From Lactiplantibacillus plajomi (GTDB taxonomy: Bacteria > Bacillota > Bacilli > Lactobacillales > Lactobacillaceae), in assembly GCF_005405405.1 (NCBI RefSeq), contig NZ_BJDZ01000030.1, forward strand, positions 1 through 37,715: a stretch of DNA of 37,715 bases. Reading direction: 5' to 3'. Numbering within the stretch: position 1 is the first letter of the stretch; every line of letters begins with the position of its first letter. This document shows positions 1 through 7,196 of this stretch, piece after piece. The position numbers and the translations under genes were made by a program. The notes beneath the pieces were generated by a model, which was not told the DNA's origin, ran no database searches, and saw only the letters and a list, made by a program, of their open reading frames with translations.

Positions 1-99
1 AAGGATACACCTGTTCCCATGTCGAACACAGAAGTTAAGCTTCTTAGCGCCGAGAGTAGTTGGGGGATCGCTCCCTGCGAGGGTAGGACGTTGCCATGC
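1..99 (+). rRNA. rrf: 5S ribosomal RNA, 3' part
   Basis: The window opens inside a 5S rRNA gene. The stretch from the first base through about 99 matches the conserved Firmicutes 5S core, including the CCCATGTCGAACACAGAAGT segment and the GGGGGATCGCTCCCTGCGAG loop. The 5' end (roughly the first 18 bases) lies outside the window. A terminator hairpin follows directly, so this is the end of an rrn operon. The exact 3' end is uncertain by one or two bases. Confidence 0.93.
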
Positions 100-104
100 A
101 ATTT

Positions 105-132
105 GGAATCAACTACGGTTGGTTCTTTTTTT
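105..132 (+). terminator. rrn operon terminator
   Basis: GGAATCAAC and GTTGGTTCT form a stem around a TACG loop with one G-U pair, followed by a run of seven T. It closes the rRNA operon before the separately promoted tRNA. Confidence 0.75.
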
Positions 133-154
133 ATACCATTATGCGGTCAACCTT

Positions 155-181
155 TTGTCACGGCTAATAGTTTGGTATACT
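155..181 (+). promoter_or_regulatory. probable promoter of tRNA-Thr
   Basis: TTGTCA at 155-160 and TATACT at 176-181 lie 15 bases apart, 14 bases before the mature tRNA. The spacer is short, but the -10 is good and the rrn terminator upstream means the tRNA needs its own start. Confidence 0.5.
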
Positions 182-195
182 AGACAAAGAATTTT

Positions 196-268
196 GCCGT
201 TTTAGCTCAGGAGGTAGAGCGTTTCCATGGTAAGGAAGAGGTCAGCAGTTCAAATCTGCTAAACGGCT
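196..268 (+). tRNA. tRNA-Thr (anticodon GGT)
   Basis: A complete cloverleaf can be drawn. The acceptor stem GCCGTTT (196-202) pairs with AAACGGC (261-267), the D stem GCTC pairs with GAGC, and the anticodon stem TTTCC pairs with GGAAG around the loop ATGGTAA, with anticodon GGT at 229-231. The T arm is AGCAG/CTGCT around TTCAAAT. The discriminator base is T at 268. CCA is not encoded. It reads the threonine codons ACC and ACT. Confidence 0.95.
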
Positions 269-298
269 TTAAAGTAATGAAATTAAGGCACACTAGCC

Positions 299-352
299 AA
301 AAAACCGGGACGCACACCGTTAGTGATAAAGCTAACGGTGTGCGTCCCGGTT
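299..352 (-). terminator. long perfect hairpin, terminator of the marR transcript
   Basis: A perfect 21-bp inverted repeat (303-323 and 332-352) with an 8-base loop. On the minus strand it is followed by six T, so it most likely ends the marR transcript. On the plus strand a weaker TATTTT follows, so it may also stop the tRNA transcript. Confidence 0.75.
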
Positions 353-439
353 GCTATTTTGACTGAGTATTAATACTTACCAGCGGAAGTATCAGAATGG
401 CACTGCTAGTGCTTCAGGCCGGCTTGTTAATCAGTAAGG

Positions 440-913
440 TTAGTGTTCGGTTGACCGGTCGCTCTTTTGATAGGCCGGAACAATAATCTGGCGGGTAAAG
501 TCACCGAGCAAGCTAAGGAGGCTATTGATCCGGCGCTTACCCAATTTTTTGGTCCACTGACTAAAAATCGTTTGCATGGCGCCGGTTAAGACGTTGTCGA
601 TTTCTTTCCCCTGTTCAGTAAGTAGTAAACTTTTTTGACGCCGATCATTCGGGTTGGAAACTTGATAAACGTAGTCGTATTTCAATAAAATACTGATTTG
701 CCGTGAAATGGCGCTGCGCGAGACGTGGTGACTGTTGGCGATGTCCATTAATAAGATGGGCCTAACGCTAGTCGCAATCTCGTGCATGATGAGAAACGTG
801 TCAAAGGTGAGGTGATACTCACTGAGTGGTGCTGCGATCTGTTGATTCATGTAACGCAAGACGGTTGCGTAGTCTCTTAAAAAATCATCGAATACGGGTG
901 TGATGCTTTCCAT
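440..913 (-). CDS. MarR-family transcriptional regulator
   Basis: A 157-residue winged-helix protein of the usual MarR length. The recognition segment around residues 62-75 (HHVSRSAISRQISIL) and the wing (YQVSNPNDRRQKSLLLTEQG) are typical of the family; the DRR and LLTEQG motifs are diagnostic. The protein should act as a cytoplasmic dimer that represses nearby promoters until a ligand is bound. The start ATG has AGGAGG eight bases upstream. It lies downstream of the amino-acid permease on the same strand, but a strong terminator separates them, so it has its own promoter; a palindrome at 962-973 could be its autoregulatory operator. The ligand cannot be told from sequence. Confidence 0.88.
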   Translation of the reverse strand: MESITPVFDDFLRDYATVLRYMNQQIAAPLSEYHLTFDTFLIMHEIATSVRPILLMDIANSHHVSRSAISRQISILLKYDYVYQVSNPNDRRQKSLLLTEQGKEIDNVLTGAMQTIFSQWTKKLGKRRINSLLSLLGDFTRQIIVPAYQKSDRSTEH

Positions 914-961
914 GGTTAAACCTCCTTAATCGCAATCAGTGCTTACATTTTAAGTGTTAAA

Positions 962-973
962 ACCGTTAACGGT
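962..973. promoter_or_regulatory. palindrome, candidate MarR operator
   Basis: ACCGTTAACGGT is a perfect 12-base palindrome about 50 bases upstream of the marR start. On the minus strand it sits just upstream of TAAAAT, where a -10 element could be. MarR proteins often bind such repeats in their own promoter. No binding evidence beyond position and symmetry. Confidence 0.4.
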
Positions 974-1082
974 AATGAAACCGATATCAACCTAGATAAT
1001 AACGCAAAATTAGTGCGAATGGTAAAATAACGATTGTCGCTTATAAAAATATTAATAAAAGTTATTATTTGAATCGTTACTT

Positions 1083-1130
1083 AAAAACAAAAAGAAGCTT
1101 CTAGAATAATCTTCTAAAAGCTTCTTTTTG
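1083..1130 (-). terminator. permease terminator
   Basis: A 19-bp stem with a single mismatch (1088-1106 with 1112-1130) and a 5-base loop, followed on the minus strand by a T run. It lies directly after the permease stop. Confidence 0.85.
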
Positions 1131-1135
1131 TTGGG

Positions 1136-2569
1136 TTAGGCTTTCGCCCGGCCCCGGCGTGCGATTAACGGTAAAATCATCCCTAAGGCAATGAAAACTA
1201 ATGGGGTAATAATATTTAAGGTTAATTGGAACCACCAGCCGCTTGGGTTGGCTGAAAGAGAAGTCTTTGGTACCATCCCGAGGATGCAGGCAAAGGCGGT
1301 GAAGAAGAAACACCAAGCCCCAACGATTTTCCCGGTGAGTGGGTTCTTCAAGAACATGTATTCACTCTTAAACTGTTTGAGGTGCTGGTTCAATAAGATG
1401 TACGCGAGGAATACCCAGAGGTAGCGCATCGGCATGACGATCGAGTTAAGATTTAATAACCAGTTATATAATTCGTTCATGTTGCCAATACCGAGGGCCG
1501 GAATTACAATCAGGATGCTGACTAAAATTCCCGTCATTAAGTAACCGTTGACCGGCACGTCCTTTTTGTTCATCTTACTTAGTTTCTTCGGAATGAATTC
1601 TGGGTCGGCATCACCCAACAAAATCTTCAGCGGTGCGTCGATTGAAAAGGCTAGAGCGGAAACTTGGGCCAGAACGTTTGCAAACGCGTAGAGAATCATG
1701 AAAAAGTTACCAACGTGGTAGAAGGCACCGAGGCGTTGGAATGCGTAGTAGGCACCGTTTGCCATCAAATCTTCGGGAATGTTGTGTGAGTTGAACAGGA
1801 TCCCCATGGCAAAGGAACCAAGTAACGCGCAGACCGCAACCATCCCGGCGAGAACTAACATGCCGAGCGGGAATTCACGGCCCGGATTTTTGGTCTTATT
1901 CACGTACGGGGAGATTTTTTCGGAACCCCCCACGGCGAAGACCAGCATTGAAATCGTGGTGAAGTAGGCAAAGTCAAATTTTGGTAAGTACGACTTGATG
2001 GAGGTCATGTTCGGGGTTTGAACGGTTGCCTTGGTCATTAATGGTGCTGATACGGCTAAAATAATGAATAGAATCGACATGATGAACATTCCGGTACCGG
2101 CAACGCTCCCGATTCGTTTCAGAGTCGTTAACCCCAAGGATGCGATCCAAAGGAAGAATAGAAAAAGTGCTAAACAAATACCTTGGACCACAATTGCCGG
2201 AACGGTGTTAACAAAGTTCCCGTTACCGCGGAAAAGCCAACTAAAGGCAATTAGAATCCCCTGAGGCTTTTGTGCCAAGTAGGGAATGTGGACGATCCAG
2301 TACGTCCAGGCGGCGTAGTAGGCTAACTTCTTAGTACTAGTTGCCCGGATCCACGAAGACACGCCCCCTTCAGCTTCCTTAAAGGTTGAACCAAGCTGAC
2401 CCACAATCAGCGTGTAGGGAATGAAGTAGATGATCATGATCAAAATCCACGAGGTGATCACGGACAGTCCCTGTAACGCAAAGTTATTAACCACGTTACC
2501 GAGTCCCCAGACCGAGACGAAGGCGATTAATGCGATGTTTGACCATCGGAGCTGCTTTTCAGTTTTCAT
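1136..2569 (-). CDS. yjeM: APC-superfamily amino-acid permease, YjeM-like
   Basis: A 477-residue polytopic membrane protein with about twelve hydrophobic segments. The N-terminus (LRWSNIALIAFVSVWGLGNV) carries the unwound first-helix glycine motif of the APC fold, and the overall pattern fits the glutamate/GABA-antiporter branch, closest by eye to YjeM-type transporters. The substrate is not determined by sequence; amino-acid uptake or exchange is the family role. It starts at ATG with AGGA close by. The promoter on the minus strand overlaps a perfect cre box, so expression should fall in rich sugar. It is divergent from the AroD-like gene. Confidence 0.8.
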   Translation of the reverse strand: MKTEKQLRWSNIALIAFVSVWGLGNVVNNFALQGLSVITSWILIMIIYFIPYTLIVGQLGSTFKEAEGGVSSWIRATSTKKLAYYAAWTYWIVHIPYLAQKPQGILIAFSWLFRGNGNFVNTVPAIVVQGICLALFLFFLWIASLGLTTLKRIGSVAGTGMFIMSILFIILAVSAPLMTKATVQTPNMTSIKSYLPKFDFAYFTTISMLVFAVGGSEKISPYVNKTKNPGREFPLGMLVLAGMVAVCALLGSFAMGILFNSHNIPEDLMANGAYYAFQRLGAFYHVGNFFMILYAFANVLAQVSALAFSIDAPLKILLGDADPEFIPKKLSKMNKKDVPVNGYLMTGILVSILIVIPALGIGNMNELYNWLLNLNSIVMPMRYLWVFLAYILLNQHLKQFKSEYMFLKNPLTGKIVGAWCFFFTAFACILGMVPKTSLSANPSGWWFQLTLNIITPLVFIALGMILPLIARRGRAKA

Positions 2570-2602
2570 TTTCCTGACCTCTTTTTTGTGTTAAGATAAC
2601 TA

Positions 2603-2632
2603 ATTTTAAAACGAAAATGGAAGCGCTGACAA
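2603..2632 (-). promoter_or_regulatory. promoter of the permease
   Basis: On the minus strand TTGTCA (2627-2632) and TAAAAT (2603-2608) are 18 bases apart, about 35 bases before the permease start. Confidence 0.55.
2617..2631. promoter_or_regulatory. cre box (CcpA site)
   Basis: ATGGAAGCGCTGACA fits the consensus WTGNAANCGNWNNCW at every position and overlaps the -35 and spacer of the permease promoter, a position expected to give CcpA repression. Confidence 0.65.
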
Positions 2633-2708
2633 TAACTATTTTTCAATTTGAGAAAGTGCTTAAAAATTCGCGTGAAAAATGAATTATAGCTGATAAAACG
2701 GCGAAAGT

Positions 2709-2736
2709 TTGCTATTGTTAAATAGAATAGTAAAAT
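2709..2736 (+). promoter_or_regulatory. candidate promoter of the AroD-like operon
   Basis: TTGCTA at 2709-2714 and TAAAAT at 2731-2736, 16 bases apart, 68 bases before the TTG start of the AroD-like gene. Confidence 0.45.
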
Positions 2737-2803
2737 TACCAACGTTACGCATACCAGCCAGCGAGGGTGGCGTGCTAAACTGATTAAGAAAGCAGGAATC
2801 ATT

Positions 2804-3556
2804 TTGAAAACAGTCACGATTGGGACGGTCGACTTATCTTCAGGAACACCTAAAGTGGGGGTCGTCATTGCGGCAGCTGACCGCCAAACTTTGATGGGAC
2901 AGGCTGGTCAAGTTTTGACCTCCGCTGCTGAAATCGTTATTTGGCAACTGGGGGCTTACCAGGAGCTGGATAACCGGGCGGAGTTAATTAACACGGCTAG
3001 CCAGTTGCGGCAAGTTTTGGGGACGATTCCGGTCGTGGCGGCGTTTAAACATCCGGCGACGACCATGTCCGCTGAGAAGTACTACCAGACTTGTCTGACA
3101 CTGATCAATAACCGGGCGGTCGTTGCGTTAGACGTTGACTTTGAAATGATCAGTCAGTTGGATTACGGGACGCTGACTCACCAGATGCGGGCAAACGATG
3201 TAAAACTGTGCATTAGCCAAACGTTACCCGATAGCGCGACGGCACCAGAAATGGTGACAGCCTACCGGCAAATGGCCGCGGCGGGAGCCGACGTTGCCCG
3301 GGTCACGATTGCGGGCCAGTCTACCGCGGCTATTTTGGCGTTAATGACGGCGACTGCTACGGCTCGTGACCAGTTAGCGTTACCGGTCGTGGCTAGTGCT
3401 AGCGGCGCCCTAGGCCGGTTTAACGCCGTCTGTGGTCAGTTGACGGGTTCGGCCATTGCGATTGGGCGGGTTGGTCACGCCGGTCCTGGTAATCAGTTAC
3501 CCGTTAGCAAGTTGAAACAAGCAATTCAGACGTTGGCAACGACAGAAGGAGTATAA
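2804..3556 (+). CDS. type I 3-dehydroquinate dehydratase-like protein lacking catalytic residues
   Basis: A 250-residue protein with the length and strand/helix pattern of AroD, the (beta/alpha)8 enzyme that dehydrates 3-dehydroquinate through a Schiff-base lysine. The fold is recognisable: GADVARV matches the GADI-K segment, and SGALGRFNAVCGQLTGSA aligns without gaps to the Gram-positive MGPLGR-SR-GS segment. The key residues are replaced: Glu46 by Ile, Arg48 by Gln, Arg82 by Lys, His143 by Thr140, Lys170 by Arg166 and Arg213 by Ala208 (Salmonella AroD numbering first). It is therefore unlikely to be a working dehydratase and is best called an AroD-fold pseudoenzyme. The start is TTG with AGGA seven bases upstream. 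It shares a transcript with the small membrane protein that follows four bases after its stop. Confidence 0.75.
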   Translation: MKTVTIGTVDLSSGTPKVGVVIAAADRQTLMGQAGQVLTSAAEIVIWQLGAYQELDNRAELINTASQLRQVLGTIPVVAAFKHPATTMSAEKYYQTCLTLINNRAVVALDVDFEMISQLDYGTLTHQMRANDVKLCISQTLPDSATAPEMVTAYRQMAAAGADVARVTIAGQSTAAILALMTATATARDQLALPVVASASGALGRFNAVCGQLTGSAIAIGRVGHAGPGNQLPVSKLKQAIQTLATTEGV

Positions 3557-3559
3557 AAA

Positions 3560-3781
3560 ATGAAGTGGCATTCGATTTGGCGCCATACCCGTTATATCTT
3601 AAATACCCTAATCGTCTATTTTTTATTGATTCAGGGGCCTTACGACTTATGGATCGGCAAAACCGGTTACCACTTTTGGACTTACTTACTAGCGACGGTG
3701 GAGATCACGGTCCTGTTCTTTATTGTTGAAGCCGGATATAACTATTGTCGCCAGTGGTGGTTGACACGGAAAAGTAAGTAA
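3560..3781 (+). CDS. small two-TM membrane protein, unknown
   Basis: A 73-residue protein with two likely membrane segments (about residues 12-30 and 40-58) separated by a short polar loop, and a basic aromatic-rich C-terminus ending WWLTRKSK. No family is recognised. It starts four bases after the AroD-like stop, with its AGGAG inside the end of that gene, so the two are co-transcribed and probably translationally coupled. A strong terminator follows. A role linked to the AroD-like protein is inferred from position only. Confidence 0.75.
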   Translation: MKWHSIWRHTRYILNTLIVYFLLIQGPYDLWIGKTGYHFWTYLLATVEITVLFFIVEAGYNYCRQWWLTRKSK

Positions 3782-3786
3782 ATCAA

Positions 3787-3826
3787 AGCCCCGGATTTGC
3801 ACACGCAAATCCGGGGCTCGTTTTTT
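3787..3826 (+). terminator. terminator of the AroD-like operon
   Basis: A perfect 14-bp GC-rich stem (3787-3800 with 3805-3818), loop ACAC, then CG and six T. It sits between convergent genes and may also serve the flavodoxin on the other strand. Confidence 0.9.
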
Positions 3827-3834
3827 ACTAATGA

Positions 3835-4281
3835 CTAGGCTTGGGCCTTAACCAGTTGTTCGGTAAAGGCGTCAAGGTGTTCAATATCTTCAGCAGTGGG
3901 GGCCAGGTTGACGAAGACGTCACTGGCTCCCTGAGTGGCACCGGCCTTTTTGAAGGCGGCGCTGAAGTCGGTCACGGCACGACAATAGTCTTCTTCATAG
4001 AAGGTGTCACCAGAACCGGCACAGCCGAAGATTTTGCCACTCAGGTCAAGTTCTTGAAGGTCGTCATAGAAGTCGAGGCCTTCTTCGGGAAGGGCACCCT
4101 GATCGTAAGTGTAAGGAACTACGACGCAAATATCAACGTCTTCGAATTCCGTGGCATCTGCCTGAGAAATTTCCTCTTTAGTGACGTCCACGCCCAACTG
4201 TTCAAACTTTTCCGTAATAATATCGGCAACGTCTTCATTGTTACCCGTAATCGTTGCAAAAATAACCTTGGCAGTAGCCAT
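3835..4281 (-). CDS. flavodoxin
   Basis: A 148-residue acidic protein of the length of a short-chain flavodoxin. The FMN phosphate loop (ATITGNNED, about residues 9-17) is present. The two aromatic loops that cover the isoalloxazine ring correspond to PYTYDQGALPE (about 56-66) and CAGSGDTFYEEDYC (about 87-100). It should be a soluble single-electron carrier; its partner reductase is not in this window. The ATG has GGGGA upstream. It is a single-gene unit, convergent with the AroD-like operon. Confidence 0.9.
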   Translation of the reverse strand: MATAKVIFATITGNNEDVADIITEKFEQLGVDVTKEEISQADATEFEDVDICVVVPYTYDQGALPEEGLDFYDDLQELDLSGKIFGCAGSGDTFYEEDYCRAVTDFSAAFKKAGATQGASDVFVNLAPTAEDIEHLDAFTEQLVKAQA

Positions 4282-4403
4282 ATTAAGTCCCCACTTTCAA
4301 TCTTTGGATAACCCGATTATAGCAGAAGACGCGCTGAATATTAAGCGCTCCCGGTAGGATTATGAAAAGCGGACTGACTAACGTGCCGAACCAATCGATT
4401 CCA

Positions 4404-4412
4404 TGCTATAAT
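4404..4412 (+). promoter_or_regulatory. extended -10 promoter of the MapZ-like gene
   Basis: TGCTATAAT is a full extended -10 element about 82 bases before the TTG start. The -35 region (4384-4389) is poor, which the TG extension can compensate. A small hairpin CGTTC-GTTAA-GAACG lies near the expected transcript start. Confidence 0.6.
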
Positions 4413-4494
4413 TTAAAGTATATCGTTCGTTAAGAACGGCGCGGTAAACGCCAGCGCCGGCAGCGAACTGAACAATGGGCAAGGAGCGGGGATA

Positions 4495-6093
4495 TTGGCA
4501 AAAGATGACAAACAATCGCATTTAGGTAAGCGGCTATGGCGGTCAATGACCGAGCCGTTGCCAGATGATAATGATGATGACACACAAGCAGTAACTAAGA
4601 ATGATAACCAGCCACCGAAAAAGGATTCGGTCAATAAAACGCAGCAACCGGCTAGTGACGATGAAATTCCGCTGGTTTACGACGTGAAGGAAGAAAGTGA
4701 GCATTCAACGACTTCGGCCGCGGCTAAAGCGAACGATGTTATTAAGGTGCCACATCACGAACAAGCGGAGACGTCGCAAGCCCCGATTAAAGTTGAGCCG
4801 GTCAGTGCGGCGCGGCGCTCGGCGCCCGCTTCGGCAGCGTCAGCAGCGCCGACGACTTCGGAAGTCCCGGTTCCGCCGATTCGGGTTCGCGGGGTCGAAT
4901 CTACGTATAACGATGAGGACACGCCGGAATTGCCGTTGTCCCGCGAAGCGTTGTACGGTGATCAGCAGCCCAACGGTGGCGTTGATCCAAATAAGAAAAA
5001 GCGGGCACCGGAAAGTGAGCAAGCAACGCAACCGACGCCGGCCCAACCCGAACGTACGCCGCGGCGTGAAGATCAGAATCCGCATTTAAAGCGAAAAGCA
5101 ACGGAAATCCGTGGTCACCAGAAACCCAGCCGTTCTAGTTGGAAATGGGTACTTACGGGCTTAGCGATTTTAGTCATTGCTTTTGCGGGGGCATTACTAA
5201 TGTGGAGTAACGCTAAGCGTCAGCAGGCGAGTGCCAAGGCCGATGCCGAGCGGTTGATCAGCAAGATTTACGTTTCTGACGACCAACGCGACATTCGGGC
5301 GAGCGTCACGACTAAGCAGGTCCAACAATTGCAGACCGACATTGACGGGCTTAAGGAATCCAGTGATAAGGATTCACTGCAACAACAGCACGACTACGCC
5401 CAGAAAATGTTGGCAGTGCGGACGCGCTACCAGAATTTGCGGAACGATAACGGCCTGATCAACGCCAAGGTAACGATGGATACGATCACTAAGGGCCGGC
5501 AAAGTTTGGCGGTTGCGGGGTTGACCAGTAGTAAGACCTACTTTACGAAGAAGTACGATCGTAAGTTTGAAGCGACCGGAAAAATCGTTAAGAAGGTCGT
5601 TAAGTATCACCAAGACTTTAAGGCGCTCTACACTAAGGCCGGTAAGTTAAACCCGGAAACGCCGTCTAGTCAAGTCGACACGGTGCTTGCAAACTTAAAA
5701 GCGTACCGGAAGAAATCGCAACTGGCGGCCGATGATTATAAGCAGCTGACGACTGACCGTAAGGCGTTAGCTGACCAAAATAGTGCGGCGGCCAGCAGCA
5801 CGGCGGCTGAAAGCGACAGCAGTTCGACTTATTCTGAAAGTTCCGAATCAAGCGTTGCAGCGTCCAGCAGCGTCACGGCTACTTCCAGTGCGGACAGTTC
5901 TAGCACGACGACCACCGACAGTACCCAAACGAGTTCGGCTAATAGTGCCGCAACGGGTTCGGCGCAACCGGCAACCCAGTCAAGTACGCCGACTGGAAGT
6001 ACCGGAACGACCGATGGGACGACTAACGGAACCACCGCTGGCAATCAAACCGGTCAAGCAGCGGACCAGCAAACTGGTACGGCTAATAATTAA
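4495..6093 (+). CDS. single-pass envelope protein, MapZ-like
   Basis: A 532-residue protein in four parts: a highly charged, proline-rich cytoplasmic region (1-215); one membrane segment (about 216-238); an extracellular helical region (about 240-425) rich in Lys, Gln and Asp; and a Ser/Thr/Ala-rich low-complexity tail (about 430-532). This layout matches MapZ/LocZ-type proteins that mark the division site and bind peptidoglycan, except that no folded domain follows the Ser/Thr stretch. The start is TTG with AAGGAG eight bases upstream. It is a single-gene unit with its own promoter and terminator. MapZ identity is inferred from architecture; a different envelope or cell-wall stress protein is possible. 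Confidence 0.45.
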   Translation: MAKDDKQSHLGKRLWRSMTEPLPDDNDDDTQAVTKNDNQPPKKDSVNKTQQPASDDEIPLVYDVKEESEHSTTSAAAKANDVIKVPHHEQAETSQAPIKVEPVSAARRSAPASAASAAPTTSEVPVPPIRVRGVESTYNDEDTPELPLSREALYGDQQPNGGVDPNKKKRAPESEQATQPTPAQPERTPRREDQNPHLKRKATEIRGHQKPSRSSWKWVLTGLAILVIAFAGALLMWSNAKRQQASAKADAERLISKIYVSDDQRDIRASVTTKQVQQLQTDIDGLKESSDKDSLQQQHDYAQKMLAVRTRYQNLRNDNGLINAKVTMDTITKGRQSLAVAGLTSSKTYFTKKYDRKFEATGKIVKKVVKYHQDFKALYTKAGKLNPETPSSQVDTVLANLKAYRKKSQLAADDYKQLTTDRKALADQNSAAASSTAAESDSSSTYSESSESSVAASSSVTATSSADSSSTTTTDSTQTSSANSAATGSAQPATQSSTPTGSTGTTDGTTNGTTAGNQTGQAADQQTGTANN

Positions 6094-6110
6094 GTAGTTA
6101 GGGATTATTT

Positions 6111-6153
6111 AAACCAGTTCGTCCGCAGCCTTAGCGGAACGGACTGGTTTTTT
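6111..6153 (+). terminator. terminator of the MapZ-like gene
   Basis: AACCAGT pairs with ACTGGTT, and the inner CGTCCGC pairs imperfectly with GCGGAACG, followed by a T run. Confidence 0.75.
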
Positions 6154-6181
6154 AAAATTAATGATGAAACGGGGAATAGCG

Positions 6182-7132
6182 ATGCCAACGATGTTAATGA
6201 TTCAAACACTCAAACCAGCCGATGCAGCAACTTTAAAAGCGCATTACGCTGACTGGCAGTTTAAAACCGTCAGCGAATTAACGCCGGCGGATTACGATGA
6301 TGTTCAGGTGGTTTTTGGCTACGATCCAATTGTCACGACGATTTTAGCCCGGCCCACCAACCAGCTGAAATTCGTTCAGACGATTTCTGCCGGGGTCGAC
6401 AAGTTGCCCTTAGCAGCCCTTAAAGCGAACCAGACGTTGGTGGCCAATACCAGTGGAATTCACGCTGACGCAATTGGTGAAAGCGTCCTGGGTGGGATGT
6501 TAATGTTCGTCCGCGGGTACCAAGCCGCGTTGCGTAATCAACTGGGCGCCCGTCAGTGGGCGTTGCCGGTCAAGACGACGACCCTGACCGGCCGGCAATT
6601 ACTGGTCTTTGGGACCGGTGCGATTGGCCAGTCGGTCGCCAAAAAGGCCGCGGTCTTTCAAATGAACGTGACCGGGGTCAACACCACTGGTCACCCGGCA
6701 GCGGGTTTCAAAACGACCGTCGCGTTGGGCGCCCATCAGGCGGCGGTTGCACAAGCCGACTTTATCGTCAACGCCCTGCCGCTGACGCTGACCACGAGGG
6801 GGCTGTTTGCCGAATCACTGTTTAACGCGGCGACTAAGCAGCCAATTCTAATCAACGTTGGTCGGGGCCCCGCGGTGGTGACCGCGGACTTGGTCACGGC
6901 GCTGGATCGACATCAATTAGGTGGTGCCGTGCTGGATGTGACCGATCCGGAACCACTGGCTGCGGATGACCCGTTATGGCAACGCGACGACGTCATTATC
7001 ACGCCGCACGTTTCCGGTCAGATCGCCCACTTTAAAACCACGGTCTTTAACATTTTTTACGCGAACCTGACGCAGTGGTCGCAAACCGGCACGTTAGCCA
7101 GCCACCAGGTTGACCTGCAGCGTGGTTATTAA
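6182..7132 (+). CDS. D-2-hydroxyacid dehydrogenase family protein
   Basis: A 316-residue NAD-dependent dehydrogenase. The Rossmann motif GTGAIGQS lies near residue 145. The catalytic triad is visible in order: Arg in LINVGRGPAVV, Glu in DVTDPEPL, and His in ITPHVSGQ. Such enzymes interconvert 2-ketoacids and D-2-hydroxyacids in the cytoplasm; the substrate is not predictable here. An ATG 21 bases upstream (6161) is in frame but sits on the preceding terminator without a ribosome site, so the ATG at 6182, with GGGGA six bases upstream, is chosen. Single gene, followed by a terminator. Confidence 0.85.
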   Translation: MPTMLMIQTLKPADAATLKAHYADWQFKTVSELTPADYDDVQVVFGYDPIVTTILARPTNQLKFVQTISAGVDKLPLAALKANQTLVANTSGIHADAIGESVLGGMLMFVRGYQAALRNQLGARQWALPVKTTTLTGRQLLVFGTGAIGQSVAKKAAVFQMNVTGVNTTGHPAAGFKTTVALGAHQAAVAQADFIVNALPLTLTTRGLFAESLFNAATKQPILINVGRGPAVVTADLVTALDRHQLGGAVLDVTDPEPLAADDPLWQRDDVIITPHVSGQIAHFKTTVFNIFYANLTQWSQTGTLASHQVDLQRGY

Positions 7133-7143
7133 CCTGAATAAGT

Positions 7144-7186
7144 AAAACCGCCTCCCAATCATTTGATTGAGGGGCGGTTATTTTTA
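7144..7186. terminator. terminator between convergent genes
   Basis: AACCGCC pairs with GGCGGTT, with an inner CAATC/GATTG pairing, followed on the plus strand by TATTTTT. It separates the dehydrogenase from the convergent DMT transporter. Confidence 0.7.
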
Positions 7187-7196
7187 GTTTACAAAG

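Noticed and set aside
4840-5101. Antisense and out-of-frame arginine-rich ORFs inside the MapZ-like gene
   Set aside because: They are shadows of the GC-rich, proline/arginine-coding frame and have no ribosome site or homology.
6161-6181. Upstream ATG start for the D-2-hydroxyacid dehydrogenase
   Set aside because: It directly follows the preceding terminator T run and has no Shine-Dalgarno sequence.
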